A stretch of 64,000 bases of DNA, from NCBI RefSeq assembly GCF_004193775.1, contig NC_041002.1, positions 558,001 through 622,000 of the forward strand. The letters run 5' to 3'. Under the pieces are notes generated by a model, which saw only the letters and a program-made list of their open reading frames with translations, was not told the DNA's origin and did no database searches. Shown piece after piece: positions 47,946-60,629 of the stretch (positions within the stretch are counted from its first letter, which is position 1; the number at the start of each line of letters is the position of its first letter). Source of the DNA: Glycine soja. Its lineage: Eukaryota > Streptophyta > Magnoliopsida > Fabales > Fabaceae. A program made the translations under genes and the position numbers.

Positions 47946-49759
47946 TGAAATTATTTATTCAAGGAGCAACTGGATTTTGCCAAATGAAGTTTTGAAATTA
48001 ATTAGAGGAATGGGAAGATGCAGGAATGAGAATGGCCCCGCCCCACCTTTGGGTCATATTTCTTCAACCAATTGAATGAATAGTGATATTTTTGGTCTGA
48101 GTAATAATATATAAATTATTTTTCATTTTAAACACTTAATTAACTAACACTTTTTATTTATCTTAATCTTTTTTCTGTCAAATCATAAATTTTATTATAT
48201 TTGTTGAATAATACATTGGGTGTCTGATAAACAATTACAGTTTGGCTCTTTGCTTAGTATACGTGAATCCAGGTTGGCATCGATGTGCCGTACATTCATT
48301 CATAGCATATGTTAATACATTCCCAGCATCAAAACATGAAGGAGAAGCTGGTGGGCAGACAGGCCCATTTGGGTTGTGATTTTGTATTTGGTCTTTGGTC
48401 AACATTGATGTTAATTTGCAACACAACGCTTCCCTGTGGACCCCCCCATCCCTGTTTCTTTACTTTGCATCAAATTAATCAATGACCATTAACACTAAGC
48501 TTTGCACTGAATCCATTGCATGCCCATACACCACAACCATTACTATGATATTTTAAAACCATCATTAGTTAGAAGTCGTAATTAAGAACCCCTAATGAGT
48601 TGTACATTTATATAGCAGTACTAGTTCGAATTAAATTGAAATTATATGTATATAATTGGATACATTTAAATAAGTGTAATCATCAAGTTTATGCACATAA
48701 ATATCTCTTGACGCTTTTATAGCATGCTGAATTCCTTTTTTCGCAAGTTTGAAACAATAATGATGTGATGGTTATTATTTTTCATTATTTGTGTGAATTA
48801 TTATCGGTTTAGTTCACCATTAATCTTTACTAAAGAAAATAATAGATCATCTTTGGTGAAGTCTATTTTTTCAATTATCATTTTTTGTCTGGAAGATTTG
48901 AATTTTTGAGAGATTACTTAAAGAATCTAAATTCAATTTTATGTTTTTTTTTATTTTGTTTTTATGGATGTCTTCCTTTAGTGTTTGAAACATGAGTGAA
49001 CATTTAATATGAACACATCTTTTAGTAAAAATTCAAACTTTGATTTGTCATTGTGAAAAACTAATTATTTTCGCTAGACACAATTCCCGTCTTATTTAAT
49101 GAACATCTCTTTTAATTTTATAATTTTTAATAATTTTTAATTAATAAAAATTGTGTTAAAAAATATCTTAGGGAAGCGTTCCTCATGCTACTTCTCATGT
49201 CACAAAAGGATAGGTTTATCTTCAATAATATAAGATTAAGGTGCCACTCGACAATTATTTTACTCTTTTTATTTCTTCTTTTCTTCTTCTTAGATACGTA
49301 GTTTATTGTAATATTAAAAAAAAAAAAAACTGTTTCAGAAGCTTGGAACCACAAATTATGATTTCTTATATAAACAAATAGTATTATATCTCATGCGAGA
49401 TAATATAAGTATTTTTCATTTAAACAATTTTCTTTATAAAATTTCAGTTTTTAATGTTGTTTACCTTTTTTTTTATAGTTTTAAAATATTTTTATTTGGA
49501 TTTGCATACTAATTCATCAAAGGTGATACTATTGGTCCCTACAAAATTATTTTTGGTCCTTATCAACCAAAAGCAAAGATCAAAATACCCTTTGAGCATT
49601 TTTACTCCATCCTTTCCCACTACCACTCTTTACCCCTTCCCTTTCTTCATTTTTTTTATCATTTTCTCTTTCTCTTAATTCATTCATTTCCTCTTTTCCT
49701 CTCTCCCCTCTCTTCACTTACGCTATTGAAAATATTTTTTTTTCCACTTTTGTTAAGAT

Positions 49760-49950
49760 AATAGAATCATGATTTCATTGTACAATAAAAATTATAACAC
49801 AACAAAATTATAATTTTGTTGTATTACATAAATTACTATACAATGAAATTATGATTTCGTTGTATTGTATAAATTTTAACACAACAAAATAACCATTATG
49901 TTGAGTAATAAAACTTGTTACATTACATAATTGTGATTTCATTGGACCAC
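49760..49950. repeat. Cluster of ACAACAAAATTATAATTTTG-like palindromic words
   Basis: A perfect 24-base palindrome (49799-49822) sits in an array where the alternating words ACAATGAAATTATGATTTC and AACACAACAAAAT recur with changes and inversions. It could form hairpins. It matches no known family to me. Confidence 0.6.
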
Positions 49951-51700
49951 AAATTATGTAGCAAACAATTTTTTTTTGTAAATAACTAATTTTTTTGTGT
50001 TGATTGTGTAAGTTAATGGATTGGAATACATGTATAAATGAAGAGGTTACAATACCAACTGGATGATTAAATATGGATGATCAAAGTCAAGGTTTCATGA
50101 TTTTTATAGGTCTGTGTTTTGTGAAGTCTTGTGTTTTGTTGTTAAATAATTTTTTTGATTCTTTTAAGTTTTTAGAGAGTGTGATGGTTTGTGAAATTGG
50201 GCTCGATGTCTTGGAAAGGAGCATGAGTTTGTAATTGTGATTCAAAAATCAAAAATAAGAAAAAAAACATGTTATATTGGATTGCGAGGGAAAAATTAAC
50301 AAATAGTACAAAGACAAGTTAGTACGTAAATTCATTAACATGATTTCATTGTGCATTGTGAGTGAAGATAAATTTAATATTTTAGAATGGTGGTAGGGGT
50401 AATAGCAATTTGCTTGGGAACAATAGCAACCCCATCCACCAACCCACAAGCCGAAGCAAGACAACCACGGTTTGGCTCATTTCATAGACCAATTTAGCCC
50501 AACTTATTTTAATTTTATTTATGGGTTATGTGAACTAGACTAGCCTATACATCAAGTTGTAATTAGACTCTTCTAAAGATAGTTTGTAAGTTGGACAAAA
50601 TAATTATTCAACGGGAAGAAATAAGTAATTTCTTATTTTAAAGTATATTTTTATCATGTATTTAGATAATTTTAAAATTTTCATAATTTTTCTTATTAAA
50701 TTATTATTCATATTGTAAATGTGAGATTAAATTGGCACCACTAGTGATACACACAAATTACCTTTAAACAAACTGTTTTAAGTAGAAGAGAAGTCTTCAT
50801 TTTACAAAAATGTTTTAGTATGGTGTGTTATGGATGTCTAGGTAATGTTGTTACGATGTTGACAAATGAATATATATTTTTGGCTCAATTGCTTTTTTCA
50901 ATTTTTTAAATATTGCGATTTTACGGTTTTAGTTTCATAAGTTTCAATTTATATGGATTTTTTAAGATTTCTCTCATTTATAATCAAGTCCATTTATCAT
51001 TTCATTTAATATTTTAGTCGAGAGTTTCTTCGAAATGAAAATACATTTCTTTTGTTATAGATATTGTGAAGTTTTTCAGTTAAAATTTAAAAAATATAAA
51101 TACTTTTCTCTTCATCCCAAAATGGATCAATCCAATGAAGAAATATTAATTAGGTGTCAAACAAAAAAATTCAAATACATCCGGCAAAAAAAATATAAAA
51201 TAAAAATGAGAATATAAAACTTTCTACTTATAATTTAAGTCTCACCACTTAGTTGATTCTAATAGGTTGCATTATTATCCTATAAATTGTGGAAAGTGAT
51301 AGTGAGTTTACAAATATTTGTATTCTAGAAGGTTTATATATTCATAAAGTAAGTTATGAATTCACTAGGCATGCATATTATAGTAGACAAAAATAGGAAT
51401 GAATTGTTGTGGGTGAGTGATGAGTGTAAGATATGCATGGGATGGGCGTTTTCTATTTGGGGGGAAGGGAAGGAAAAGAAGAGAGAGGGGAAAATGGGTC
51501 CTAAAGTGAAGGAGAAGTTGAATGGAAGGAATTGAATGGAGAGCAAAATGGACGGTCATCTCATTAGCAATTCCGCATCACCGCATGCCATGCATTTAAA
51601 ACTAGTACGTACATTAATTCCAAACCCACACAACACAATTACACCACAAGGATCCAAGAATAAGAAGAAGAAGAAGAAGAGATTGAAATATTAAGAAAAT

Positions 51701-53923
51701 ATGTCGTGGCAAACTTACGTAGATGACCACTTGATGTGCGATATCGATGGCACAGGACACCACCTCTCCTCCTCTGCCATCATCGGCCACGACGGCTCCG
51801 TCTGGGCTCAGAGTTCTTCCTTCCCTCAGGTCTGACTTCACATTATTTTCATATGCAATCATGTCAAAAACCTCTTTCTTTGAATGGAATTCAATTGAGG
51901 ATAATAATGTGAGAATGTTTTTTGTTTTTTATCGGTTAATTGTTAGTGTTATTAATTTTTGTTAGTAGAATGATTTGAATTTATGATTTCTCTCTTTTTT
52001 TTAAAAAAATTAGACCCATCTTATATCTCGAAGAATTGTTTGTATATACTGATTAGTCATGAGTTACGTGTTGCTTTCATGTGAATGTGAGATTTGTGTT
52101 TTGTGTTTATTTTCAGATTAAGTCTGATGAGATCAATGGTATCATGAAAGATTTTGATGAACCTGGTCATCTTGCTCCTACTGGCCTCCACCTTGGAGGC
52201 ACCAAATACATGGTAATACAAGGAGAGCCAGGAGCCGTCATTCGTGGGAAGAAGGTATAATCAACTCCTAACTTATCGTACTCATAATTAAACTAATCAA
52301 TCTTACACAGAAGGTGATGTTATTATTAACATATTTGTATTGGTTTATTTGAAAAAATAAATATTTTCTTTATATTTTAAAACTCTTTCATGAAATTCGA
52401 CAACAATGTAGTAATAGAAGTAATAAAAGCCTTATTTGATTAGGTGAGAACGTCAATATGAATCACATAATATGATTTGATTTATTGAAAGAACAAATTT
52501 TTATAAATATTATTTTCCATGAGATTTCTTTTTAACACATTATTCCAATAATCCAATGTCTTTTTTAATCTTCCTTTTCTCCTTTTTTCATGAATAAAAA
52601 TTGCGAAATGTATTATCCTTGTTGCTCCTTCCAATACAAGACTCATTGAAAAAATTTGTTTAAGATGAATCTTGTAATAAATAATAATCTTTGAAAATTT
52701 GGTTTTTAACTGGCTCCAATGTTTATCATGTGATCCATAGTCCACCTTATACCTAGTACAATAAGTATTTTACGGTTATTGTAAACCAACTCAAATACAC
52801 ACTTGTAGTTTTGCAGTAACTTGTATAACGGTGTAAGGCAAATTGATCAATGTTCTTATATTTTGGCTTTAATTAATGCAAATTCTTCTTGAGGTGGTTT
52901 TTTGTGCAAACCAAAGTTGTTTTTTTATGAATTAGTACAGCCTAGTGCAATATGAAACATGTTTCATGTGATCTCATCCATGAACATTGATGACTCTCTT
53001 TTTCCTTTTACCTATCCTCCAAAGCTCCCAAGAATATTATGTGAACAACAAATTTAAAGCTTCTTTCTTCCGCTATACTAAGTTACAACTAAACTTGGTA
53101 AAACCGTTCAGCATACTCAGATTTTGATTTCTTCTTTTCCTTATAATATGGTGTATGTTACGAGAGAAAGACACAAATTACTTATGTTTACGAATGATGA
53201 ACCACTACATATATAGGGCCACTTGTAGGCCACTATATGAAAATTTGTCTATCTTCTTAATGAATAAGTGATTATTCAATTTCAGACCTATTTACCACAG
53301 GAGTGGCACCTTTTTATTTCTAATTTTTGTTATTACTCATTATTAAACTGTAACTTTGGATGGTTCCTGTTACAACTTCTTTCTCATGCACGTATTCCTT
53401 TTCTCCTCTTTTTATATAAATGATATGAGAAAAACAAAAACAGAATGTAGTTGGACAACTCAATAATATTGTAGTAACCATTAGCTATGGTGCATAATTA
53501 TTTGTGTTATTTTCTTTCCCTTGGAAGCTAGTCCTCACAATATTATGATTTAATTTTGCGTACTTTTTTCTATTGAGTTGTTAGTTTTTGTTGCAGAAAA
53601 ATTTGAATCCACAATCACTATACCAACATTATATCTCCAATTTTGAGTTACTTATAAGTATAATTTGTTAAGTTCCTAACATTCTGCTAGATGGTTTTCC
53701 CTTAATATGTAAATGTATATGTAAATGTAGTTTTCCTATGTTTGTTTTGTTTTAAAATATCTGACTCCTATATATGCTTGATGGACAGGGATCTGGAGGT
53801 ATCACCATAAAGAAAACTGGTCAAGCATTAGTTTTCGGCATATATGATGAACCTGTTACTCCTGGACAATGCAACATGATTGTTGAGAGGTTGGGAGATT
53901 ACCTTGTTGATCAGGGTCTGTAG
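51701..53923 (+). CDS. Profilin
   Basis: A small cytosolic protein that binds actin monomers, poly-proline and phosphoinositides and controls filament assembly. Exons 51701-51829, 52117-52254 and 53789-53923 (intron 2 about 1.5 kb) give 133 residues; the usual plant length is 131-134. Visible conserved parts are the plant profilin start [36 protein letters not shown], then [38 protein letters not shown] and the end [17 protein letters not shown]. The three-exon layout and break positions are typical of plant profilins. Plant profilins are also known pollen and food panallergens. Which of the several family members this is cannot be told. Confidence 0.97.
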
Positions 53924-53929
53924 ACCAAG

Positions 53930-54470
53930 ATCTTTTAAGATCTTTTTATTTACAATTATGATCTGCATCTTTTCAACCCCATGTTGGGAGTTGTTGCAGA
54001 CAATAAGCATATGAGAATTTAACAGTTCTTCGTCTTTTGAATTTTTAAATTTCATTGCCCTGATGATTGAATGGTGTTTTCTACGTTGCTTAACTTGTAA
54101 ATCACATTTTTTCTTCATGAAAAGGATATACATAAACATTTTTCTTTATATTATTATTCCTAGGATCAATATAACTTTTTCTTGAAATCAACAAAAAAAA
54201 GTGATCAATAAATCCATTTACAATAATCAATCAAATTGAAAAAAAAAATGATAAAACAAATCTAAGTGGACGCAATTTAAATTACTTTATTCTGATTATA
54301 TACAATCTTACAATGTAGGAATACTCTCATAGAATTCTTGTCACTGTTTTGAATGTTATTCCCTTTATCTTGATGGTAAATGAGCTTTTTTATCAAACAC
54401 ATGATTTTAAATCCTCTTAAAATTTCTTTTTAATAACCTGCTAATGAGGACCTTCATTTGGGCGTAACCT
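53930..54470. other. 3' flank of profilin, no gene seen
   Basis: The likely 3' untranslated region is followed by AT-rich DNA leading into fold-back elements. A 103-codon minus frame here overlaps the profilin 3' part and shows no domain. Confidence 0.5.
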
Positions 54471-54472
54471 AT

Positions 54473-55141
54473 AATTATATTAGACAAAATATTTCAATTG
54501 ATAATTTCTCTTATTAGCTAAAAAACTCGTTTGACAGTCAGTAAATAAATTTTTTTTTCAATGGTTTCTAACGTTTTATGAAATGTTATTTAAAATAGGA
54601 TTTTTAAAAATACTAGTTTATAATTTTTTATGTTTTCTTTTTTTATCCTTAATATATTTATTAATTTTTTTAATTATATTTTTAAAATAAATCATAATTT
54701 TATTATTTTTATGTTATTTTATACTTTTCAATTATTTTAACCGTTAATTTTATTGAATATTTATAATTTAATAAACTAACTTCTAGCTAACTCTTTAGAT
54801 TATATATGTTTAGCAAAATTATATAAATGAAAGCTAGAGATTGTAAAACTAGTTATTTAAGTTATAAGTACGTGATAAAAACTAATTATTAAAATAGTTG
54901 AAAAGTATAAAATTATGATTTATTTAAAAAGTGTAACCAAAAAATTTGATAAATATATTAAGAATAAAAGAAAAATAAAATATAAAAAGTTAAAAACTAG
55001 TGTTTTAAAAAAATACTACTTTAATAATACTTCAAAAAATACTAAAAGTTATTAAAAAAATTTGTTTGTCGAGCAATTAAACAAGTTTTCAGCTAGTAAA
55101 AAAATTTAAAAATTAACTAAAATATTTTATCAAATATAATC
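54473..55141. repeat. Large AT-rich fold-back (MITE-like) element
   Basis: The left arm (from ATTATATTAGACAAAATATT) and the reverse complement of the right arm (ATTATATTTGATAAAATATT) align through matching blocks: TAGCTAAAAAACTCGTTTG with TAGCTGAAAACTTGTTTAA, TTTTTATCCTTAATATATTT with TTTTATTCTTAATATATTT, and AAATAAATCATAATTTTAT in both. Arms are about 300 bases each. No coding sequence. Confidence 0.6.
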
Positions 55142-55189
55142 ATATACTATTTATGGCAAAACTAAATGGTAGGTGAAAGCTAGAAAACT

Positions 55190-55505
55190 ATCTTATTATA
55201 TAAAAAGTGTTTGACAAAATTATCTCTTGGAATAGCTAAAAAATATAAAATTACATTAAAAATAAAAATAATAAAATTTTACCTTAAATAAAAAAGATTA
55301 AAGAAGACATCTAATAAATATTCAATAACAAAAAAAGAATAAATATAAAAAACTAAAAGCTACCATTTTAAAAAAATTACTTCAAATAGTGTCTAAAAAA
55401 ACACTAAAAACTAATAAAAAAATGTATTTATCAAATAGTCAAACAAACACATTTTCAATTAATAAAAAAGTTAAGATCTACTTAAAATATCTTGTGAAAT
55501 ACACT
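55190..55505. repeat. Second, shorter fold-back of the same family
   Basis: GTGTTTGACAAAATTATCT at the left and (reverse-complemented) TGTATTTCACAAGATATTTT at the right. The right arm words TAAAAACTAAAAGC, CACTAAAAACTAATAAAAAA and CAAATAGTCAAACAAAC match the right arm of the neighbouring element. It lies about 50 bases away from that element. Confidence 0.5.
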
Positions 55506-55509
55506 CTTC

Positions 55510-58500
55510 TAAAATTTCTTCTAATGATGTGGCTTAATTGCCAACGAAATAATGATAATTCGGTGATCAACTAAATATACTAGGAAATTAAAATGATTAA
55601 TTGTTTATTATCAAGCATTAATTACCTTGAATTCGAAGCTCGATATCTTTCTTACAAACTATGGATTTTGTTGTGAAACATTAATTGTAGTTGAAACTCT
55701 GAATCTCGGAATTAATCTTTCACTTTTCGCGAAAGAATAGTTGGTTAACAAAAAAAAAAATTGTAATTAAAATGCTTGGTGATTAGTATCTCGTTGAATT
55801 GGGTCTGTGTCTATTTTATTTGTTGTATAGTACAAGGCTTCGCATCGACTTGCCATGAGAATTCCTGATTGCAATTAGAAATTTAGAATAAGAGTGTGAA
55901 ATTGGGTCAGTCCAACCAGAATTTCTTTTGGATTTTAAATTTTTATGACCCAGTCCAGCTTTAAGGTTCAACGAGTCTTTTAGTTATAATTAAAATAAAA
56001 TAAAACTAAAAATGTTTAATATATAGCATCCTAAGAAATTTTGACAGAAATCATAATTTTATACTAAATTTATTTTTTTAAAAATTTGCAGAATAGTTGG
56101 TTATCAACACTTAATTACATCAATATCAATTAAAAAATAAAGAATCTTGTTAATAGGTATTTTTACTAGTTAAGGATTCAGAAAAATATTTATTATGAAA
56201 ATCACTAACAAAAAGAAGCAAAACAACAACAAAAAATCTCCTAATAAATGATTAAGTTTTTAGTTTCTCTTAACCCTCTTAGCATTGGTTAGCATTTATA
56301 AAAAAAATAAGTTACTTTAAACTATTTTTCATTGAAATTTGATATCAAAAATAAAAAATATTAAAATTAAAATATCTATAAAATAAAGGATATTTTAAAA
56401 ATAGTCTCATTAAATAAACTAAAATTGATTTATATTTATGGCAAATGATTAAGGAAGTAAATAGGAAAAAGTTTTTGTTGAAATGCAATAAAAACGTGTT
56501 CTCTTATAATTTTAAAATATGCTTTCATATAATTTCTAATAAAAAATTTCTCTTTTTAATTTTTTATCGACGTCTTAAGAGCAGTGATTAATAATATTTT
56601 ATATTTAATTTTAAAAAAAACAATATTAAATATTAATTTGTGAATTTTTACCTTTGAGAGAAATTTAAAACTCACAATCTCTCCTTTTTTTCTTTTTTTT
56701 AAAAAAAATTATTAAGTCAACAACTATGAGAACCTATATTTTTAAAGTAACATTCAAGACATTTTTTTTCTTATATTTAAAAACATGAGGGACGAAGTTT
56801 AGAGTGAGGTGACAAGCTCTTTTTTTTCCTACTATAATGAATGGGGTCAAAAATATAAAATAATGCTAATTAATATTGTCTTCTCTGCTTGTGAACTTTT
56901 GGAAGGAAAGAGAAACTCAATGGATGGGATTAATGGTGACAATCAATGAGGGGACCAAACGTTTCCATTGAATATATCAGTTGGAGTTTATTGAATCAAT
57001 GGATTAAAACAGCGTCATAATCCAATCACTCGTGGACACAGATAAGAATAAGATTTTGCAAAACCTTTATTTTATTTCATGTTTGTTTATTTATTTATTT
57101 ATTTCAATTAAACACTATATATAGTGAATATAGTATGTGGCCTACTCGCAAGTGTCATCCAAAACCATACGATGTAGAAGCATGTGGTGGCAATCTAATT
57201 GCCCATATCCAAACATCACTCGTGACTTGTGACTATGTCAATCTCCTTATCTTCATATCCTTCTCATCGTACCAATACAGCTCATTCTAATATAACAATA
57301 GATTTTGTCTTGTCATTAGTTACAAAAGGATTCGGACATTTATTTATTGGTTTAGATCCATGTATCTCTTCATAAAAAATAATAATTCGTGTAGGTCTAT
57401 TAGTTGGTAATAAAACCCACTAAGAATGTATTTAGAATAGCTGTGTGAAGACATTTTTAAATAATTGCTTATTATAATCAATTATAGTTCAAATTAATTT
57501 TTGTTTATGCTTGTTGAAAAGTAACTTTAAGATAATTAATCTTGTTAGGTGAAAAAGAAAAACAGCTTTTCACAGTAAGTTATGGGAATGGGAAAAAAGA
57601 GTTAGTATTAGAAAATTTTGACACTATTGGGAAATAACGTATTTTGAGAAGAATTGAGAAATGATGTAAAAGAAAAAGAAATGAGAAATAATTTCAAGTT
57701 TCGAATTTTCAAATGTATGAACATAGCTTATTTTTCAATAAAAAAAATTCTTAACAAATTTCAATTGATATCTCAAATACATTAGTTTCTTTTTAAATAT
57801 ATTTTTTCCTATAAAAACAACTGAAATAGAGAATTATAAGTTGTCTCAGACATACTCTAAAAAGAGAATAAGACTCCTATAGTTTTACTTAATAAAAAAT
57901 ATGTATGACAAATATTGCTAACAATTTTCAAATTCTTTTTTTTTTCTCAAAAATATTGTAAAACACCCCCTTCCTCCCCTTTCCTTATTCTTTCTTTGAT
58001 TTAGAGATGAAGATTATATGACCAATACCGATGAGGGCATGATTTGATAGAGAAACATGCATGAATGCATGATTAATGTTTGGATGATGGGGGCAACATC
58101 TTCAAACCAATTGCAAAACGTCGACGTATTCCAATCCATCTATAAGGTTTGTCCACGTGGGTGGAATATCTTAGCAAGCAACATAACACAACAAGTTTTG
58201 AAAAAGAAATAACACTTTTAAATAACTCGTCAATTCAATATAGTTTGCACTAAGGTCCCAGCATTATCATTCACAAATTTGGTTTAGAAAATACAGAAGT
58301 CTTAATTATGCAGATAGAAGAATGAATGCGGTAAATATAATTATAAACCATTTTAGTTATATGTATTATGAATCAATTATTTTTAAAATTAAACTGTTTC
58401 TAGCTTGAAAATACCAGCATAGTTCTCTATCAATTTATATGTACTAATTAACATTGACAAGATAAAAATAAAACAAAATTTCAGGAAGCAATTGCCTGCT

Positions 58501-59700
58501 TTTTATTGGGGGTTTCATGACAGTCCAGTTCCGATCCACTAATCTACCAAGTTCGAAAGAATTATTGAGGGATCTGGGTTTAAAAAATGAAATCAGGTAT
58601 ATTTTAAGGACAGATTCAAGATATAATTTGAATCATCTCTCAATTTAATCTAATGTCATATATGTGTTTTTTTTTAAATAAAAAATAAATAATAACTGTT
58701 GATAATACAATTGATTGTCTTAATAAATGTAAGTAATGTCTTATTTAACATAATATTATATTTATTACAAAATATATATTATAAAATATATCTTAATTGT
58801 TAATATATATTTCATTAAGTTTACTTCTGAAAAAAAAATCATTAAGTTTACCATTTAAGTATTTTTTTTTTATTCATGAGAATATAGAGTATCATAAAAG
58901 TAATTTACATCATTCACGACATTCTGTTAAATAAACTAAAATAGATTCTTTAACACGATTTAAGTATATAAATATTAAGATTTCTATTGTGTCAACGAGT
59001 CAAATTAATAATACAATCTTATTTCAAATACTATTGAGTCTTAATGAAATTAAATTCGAATTCATGATCATAAAATTAATTTTATCAAAATCTCATGCCA
59101 AATAAAAACACAAATAAATCTGTCCCACGAACTGCCATGCTTTTATATCGTACAAAATGTGGATCTTTTAACGGAAACATTCTATAGATAACACTTTTTA
59201 CCAGGAATAGATTAACTGCAATCATAATTTTACCGTTGGAAAAAGATAAATTAACACTCTAAATGCTATTAAATACTTGGTGAGAGAAAAAAAATATATA
59301 AATATTATAAAATTTATAATATGATAAAATATATTAATAAAGTGTTGAAAATGAAAGCATAGTCGAATTTCTTTTGCATTTTTGCGGGTAGATAGAGACG
59401 CATTAAAAGGTGGGAATATACTTATCTGTCATGGCTTTATGAAGCAAACTTGGCGAGATGTGGACCTCAGTTTTTCCCTCCAAAAATAATAATAATATTA
59501 AACGGTGAGTCACAACATGGAATGAAATGGATGTCTACAAATTTTAGACCTTATCCTCTATCCTACCTGTCTCATACAAGTTATCAATTTCACACCATGT
59601 ATAACGTGATCTGATTGTGACAATTTTATATACATTAATTAGTAAAACCTAACTCAATATTATTGAAAAATAATAAAATTGGTCAATGTTATCCAAATCT
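55510..59700. other. Intergenic, no gene seen
   Basis: Very AT-rich. The only item delimited is a reverse-oriented decayed SINE at about 56620-56720. No exon or RNA gene recognised. Confidence 0.5.
56620..56720 (-). mobile_element. Degenerate SINE, minus strand
   Basis: The minus strand reads GGAGAGATTGTGAGTTTTAAA (box B-like), then CACAAATTAATATTTAATAT and a poly-T/A end. This follows the tail order of the SINE at 14648-14752. Head lost in A/T runs. Confidence 0.4.
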
Positions 59701-59707
59701 TCTTACA

Positions 59708-59727
59708 TCTATATATATATATATATG
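59708..59727 (+). promoter_or_regulatory. TA tract / TATA region of the OXS3-like gene
   Basis: CTATATATATATATATATGA lies about 85-100 bases before the ATG, a usual distance for a core promoter TATA. Confidence 0.45.
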
Positions 59728-59808
59728 ACCCAACATTTTATCGGTTGAACATAACTGCTCCGTATCTTGTTGGGTGTCATTCGTTTTCTTATTTTCTTCT
59801 TAGCATAC

Positions 59809-60622
59809 ATGAATCAGAAGGCACAGAATTTTTATCTGGGGATGGATGTGAAGAGAATCATGGATGGTGATAGAGTTGGGAACACTAATTGGGTAATTAA
59901 GGAAGATGGTGTAGAAGATAGCAACGATTCATCATCCATTGGATTCAACTCAGAAGATTCTATTTGCTCTTCTTCTTCATCAGAGTTGGCCGAGGACGCT
60001 TCATCTTCAACATCTTCTAATTCACCAACACATTCAAATGGACCTTTGTTTGAATTATCAGGCCTCATGAGCCACCTCCCTATTAAGTAAGCAATTAATC
60101 CCCCATGCCTTTCTGAATTTTATTCAATTTCCTTTAACCAAACACATACATGTACCATCGATCGAGGTGTAGATCAGGTGGAACAAGATTGTTTCCTATG
60201 AAGGAGGATACTTGTTTTCTCTATAGAAAAAAAAAAAAATTACACACAAATCATCATCATCTATTATCAATGTTCAGAATTGTTATATACTTATTATAAG
60301 ATGTTGTGTTAAGTAGTTTATATTTGACCTGTGCAGGAGAGGGTTATCTATGTTCTATCAAGGGAAGGCCCAGTCTTTCACTTCTTTAGCAAGGGTGGAG
60401 AGCATAGAAGATCTTCCCAAGAAAGGCACACCTTATAGTAAGAGAATGAAATCATGCAAAAGTTTTGGGGGAGGCTTGGATAGTCAGAGACTATTGTGCA
60501 GTCCAAAGTCTACAATATCAAAGAAAACTTCAAGAGGGTCTTTTGCATCTGTACTAAGCAAAAGAGGAAGTTTCCTAGGAGGGTCTAGATATTCCATTGC
60601 AGTTCAACAAAAGAACTTTTGA
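59809..60622 (+). CDS. OXIDATIVE STRESS 3 (OXS3)-like protein
   Basis: Two exons, 59809-60086 and 60337-60622, joined AA|G in frame, give 187 residues. Residues 39-75 are Ser/Asp/Glu-rich (GFNSEDSICSSSSSELAED). The family-specific block GPLFELSGLMSHLPIK (78-93) runs across the splice site into RGLSMFYQGKAQSFTSLARV, then EDLPKKGTPYSKRMKSCKSF, matching OXS3-family proteins from memory. Those are nuclear and linked to metal and oxidative stress tolerance and chromatin. The C-terminus is Ser/Lys/Arg-rich (SKKTSRGSFASVLSKRGSF). ATG 59809 is the first in frame; the frame runs upstream without ATG. A later in-frame ATG (MDVKRIMDG) at residue 12 is an alternative start. A possible acceptor TTCTTAG just before the ATG could indicate a leader intron. 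Confidence 0.85.
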
Positions 60623-60629
60623 AATTCAA

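Larger units (their letters stand above)
46190..51690. other. Intergenic, no gene seen
   Basis: About 5.5 kb with no convincing exon. It holds a TA tract (47141-47174), a decayed SINE (about 47870-47945), a palindrome cluster (49760-49950), and a Cys-containing 63-codon minus frame at 48235-48426 that I do not call a gene. The last few hundred bases are the profilin promoter. Confidence 0.5.

Noticed and set aside
51584..51594. CATGCCATGCA (RY-like) about 110 bases before the profilin ATG
   Set aside because: The motif is short and no seed-type or other pattern nearby supports a working RY element.
55640..55770. Possible SINE ending GGTTAACAAAAAAAAAA
   Set aside because: No box A or box B in the right order and only weak flank similarity.
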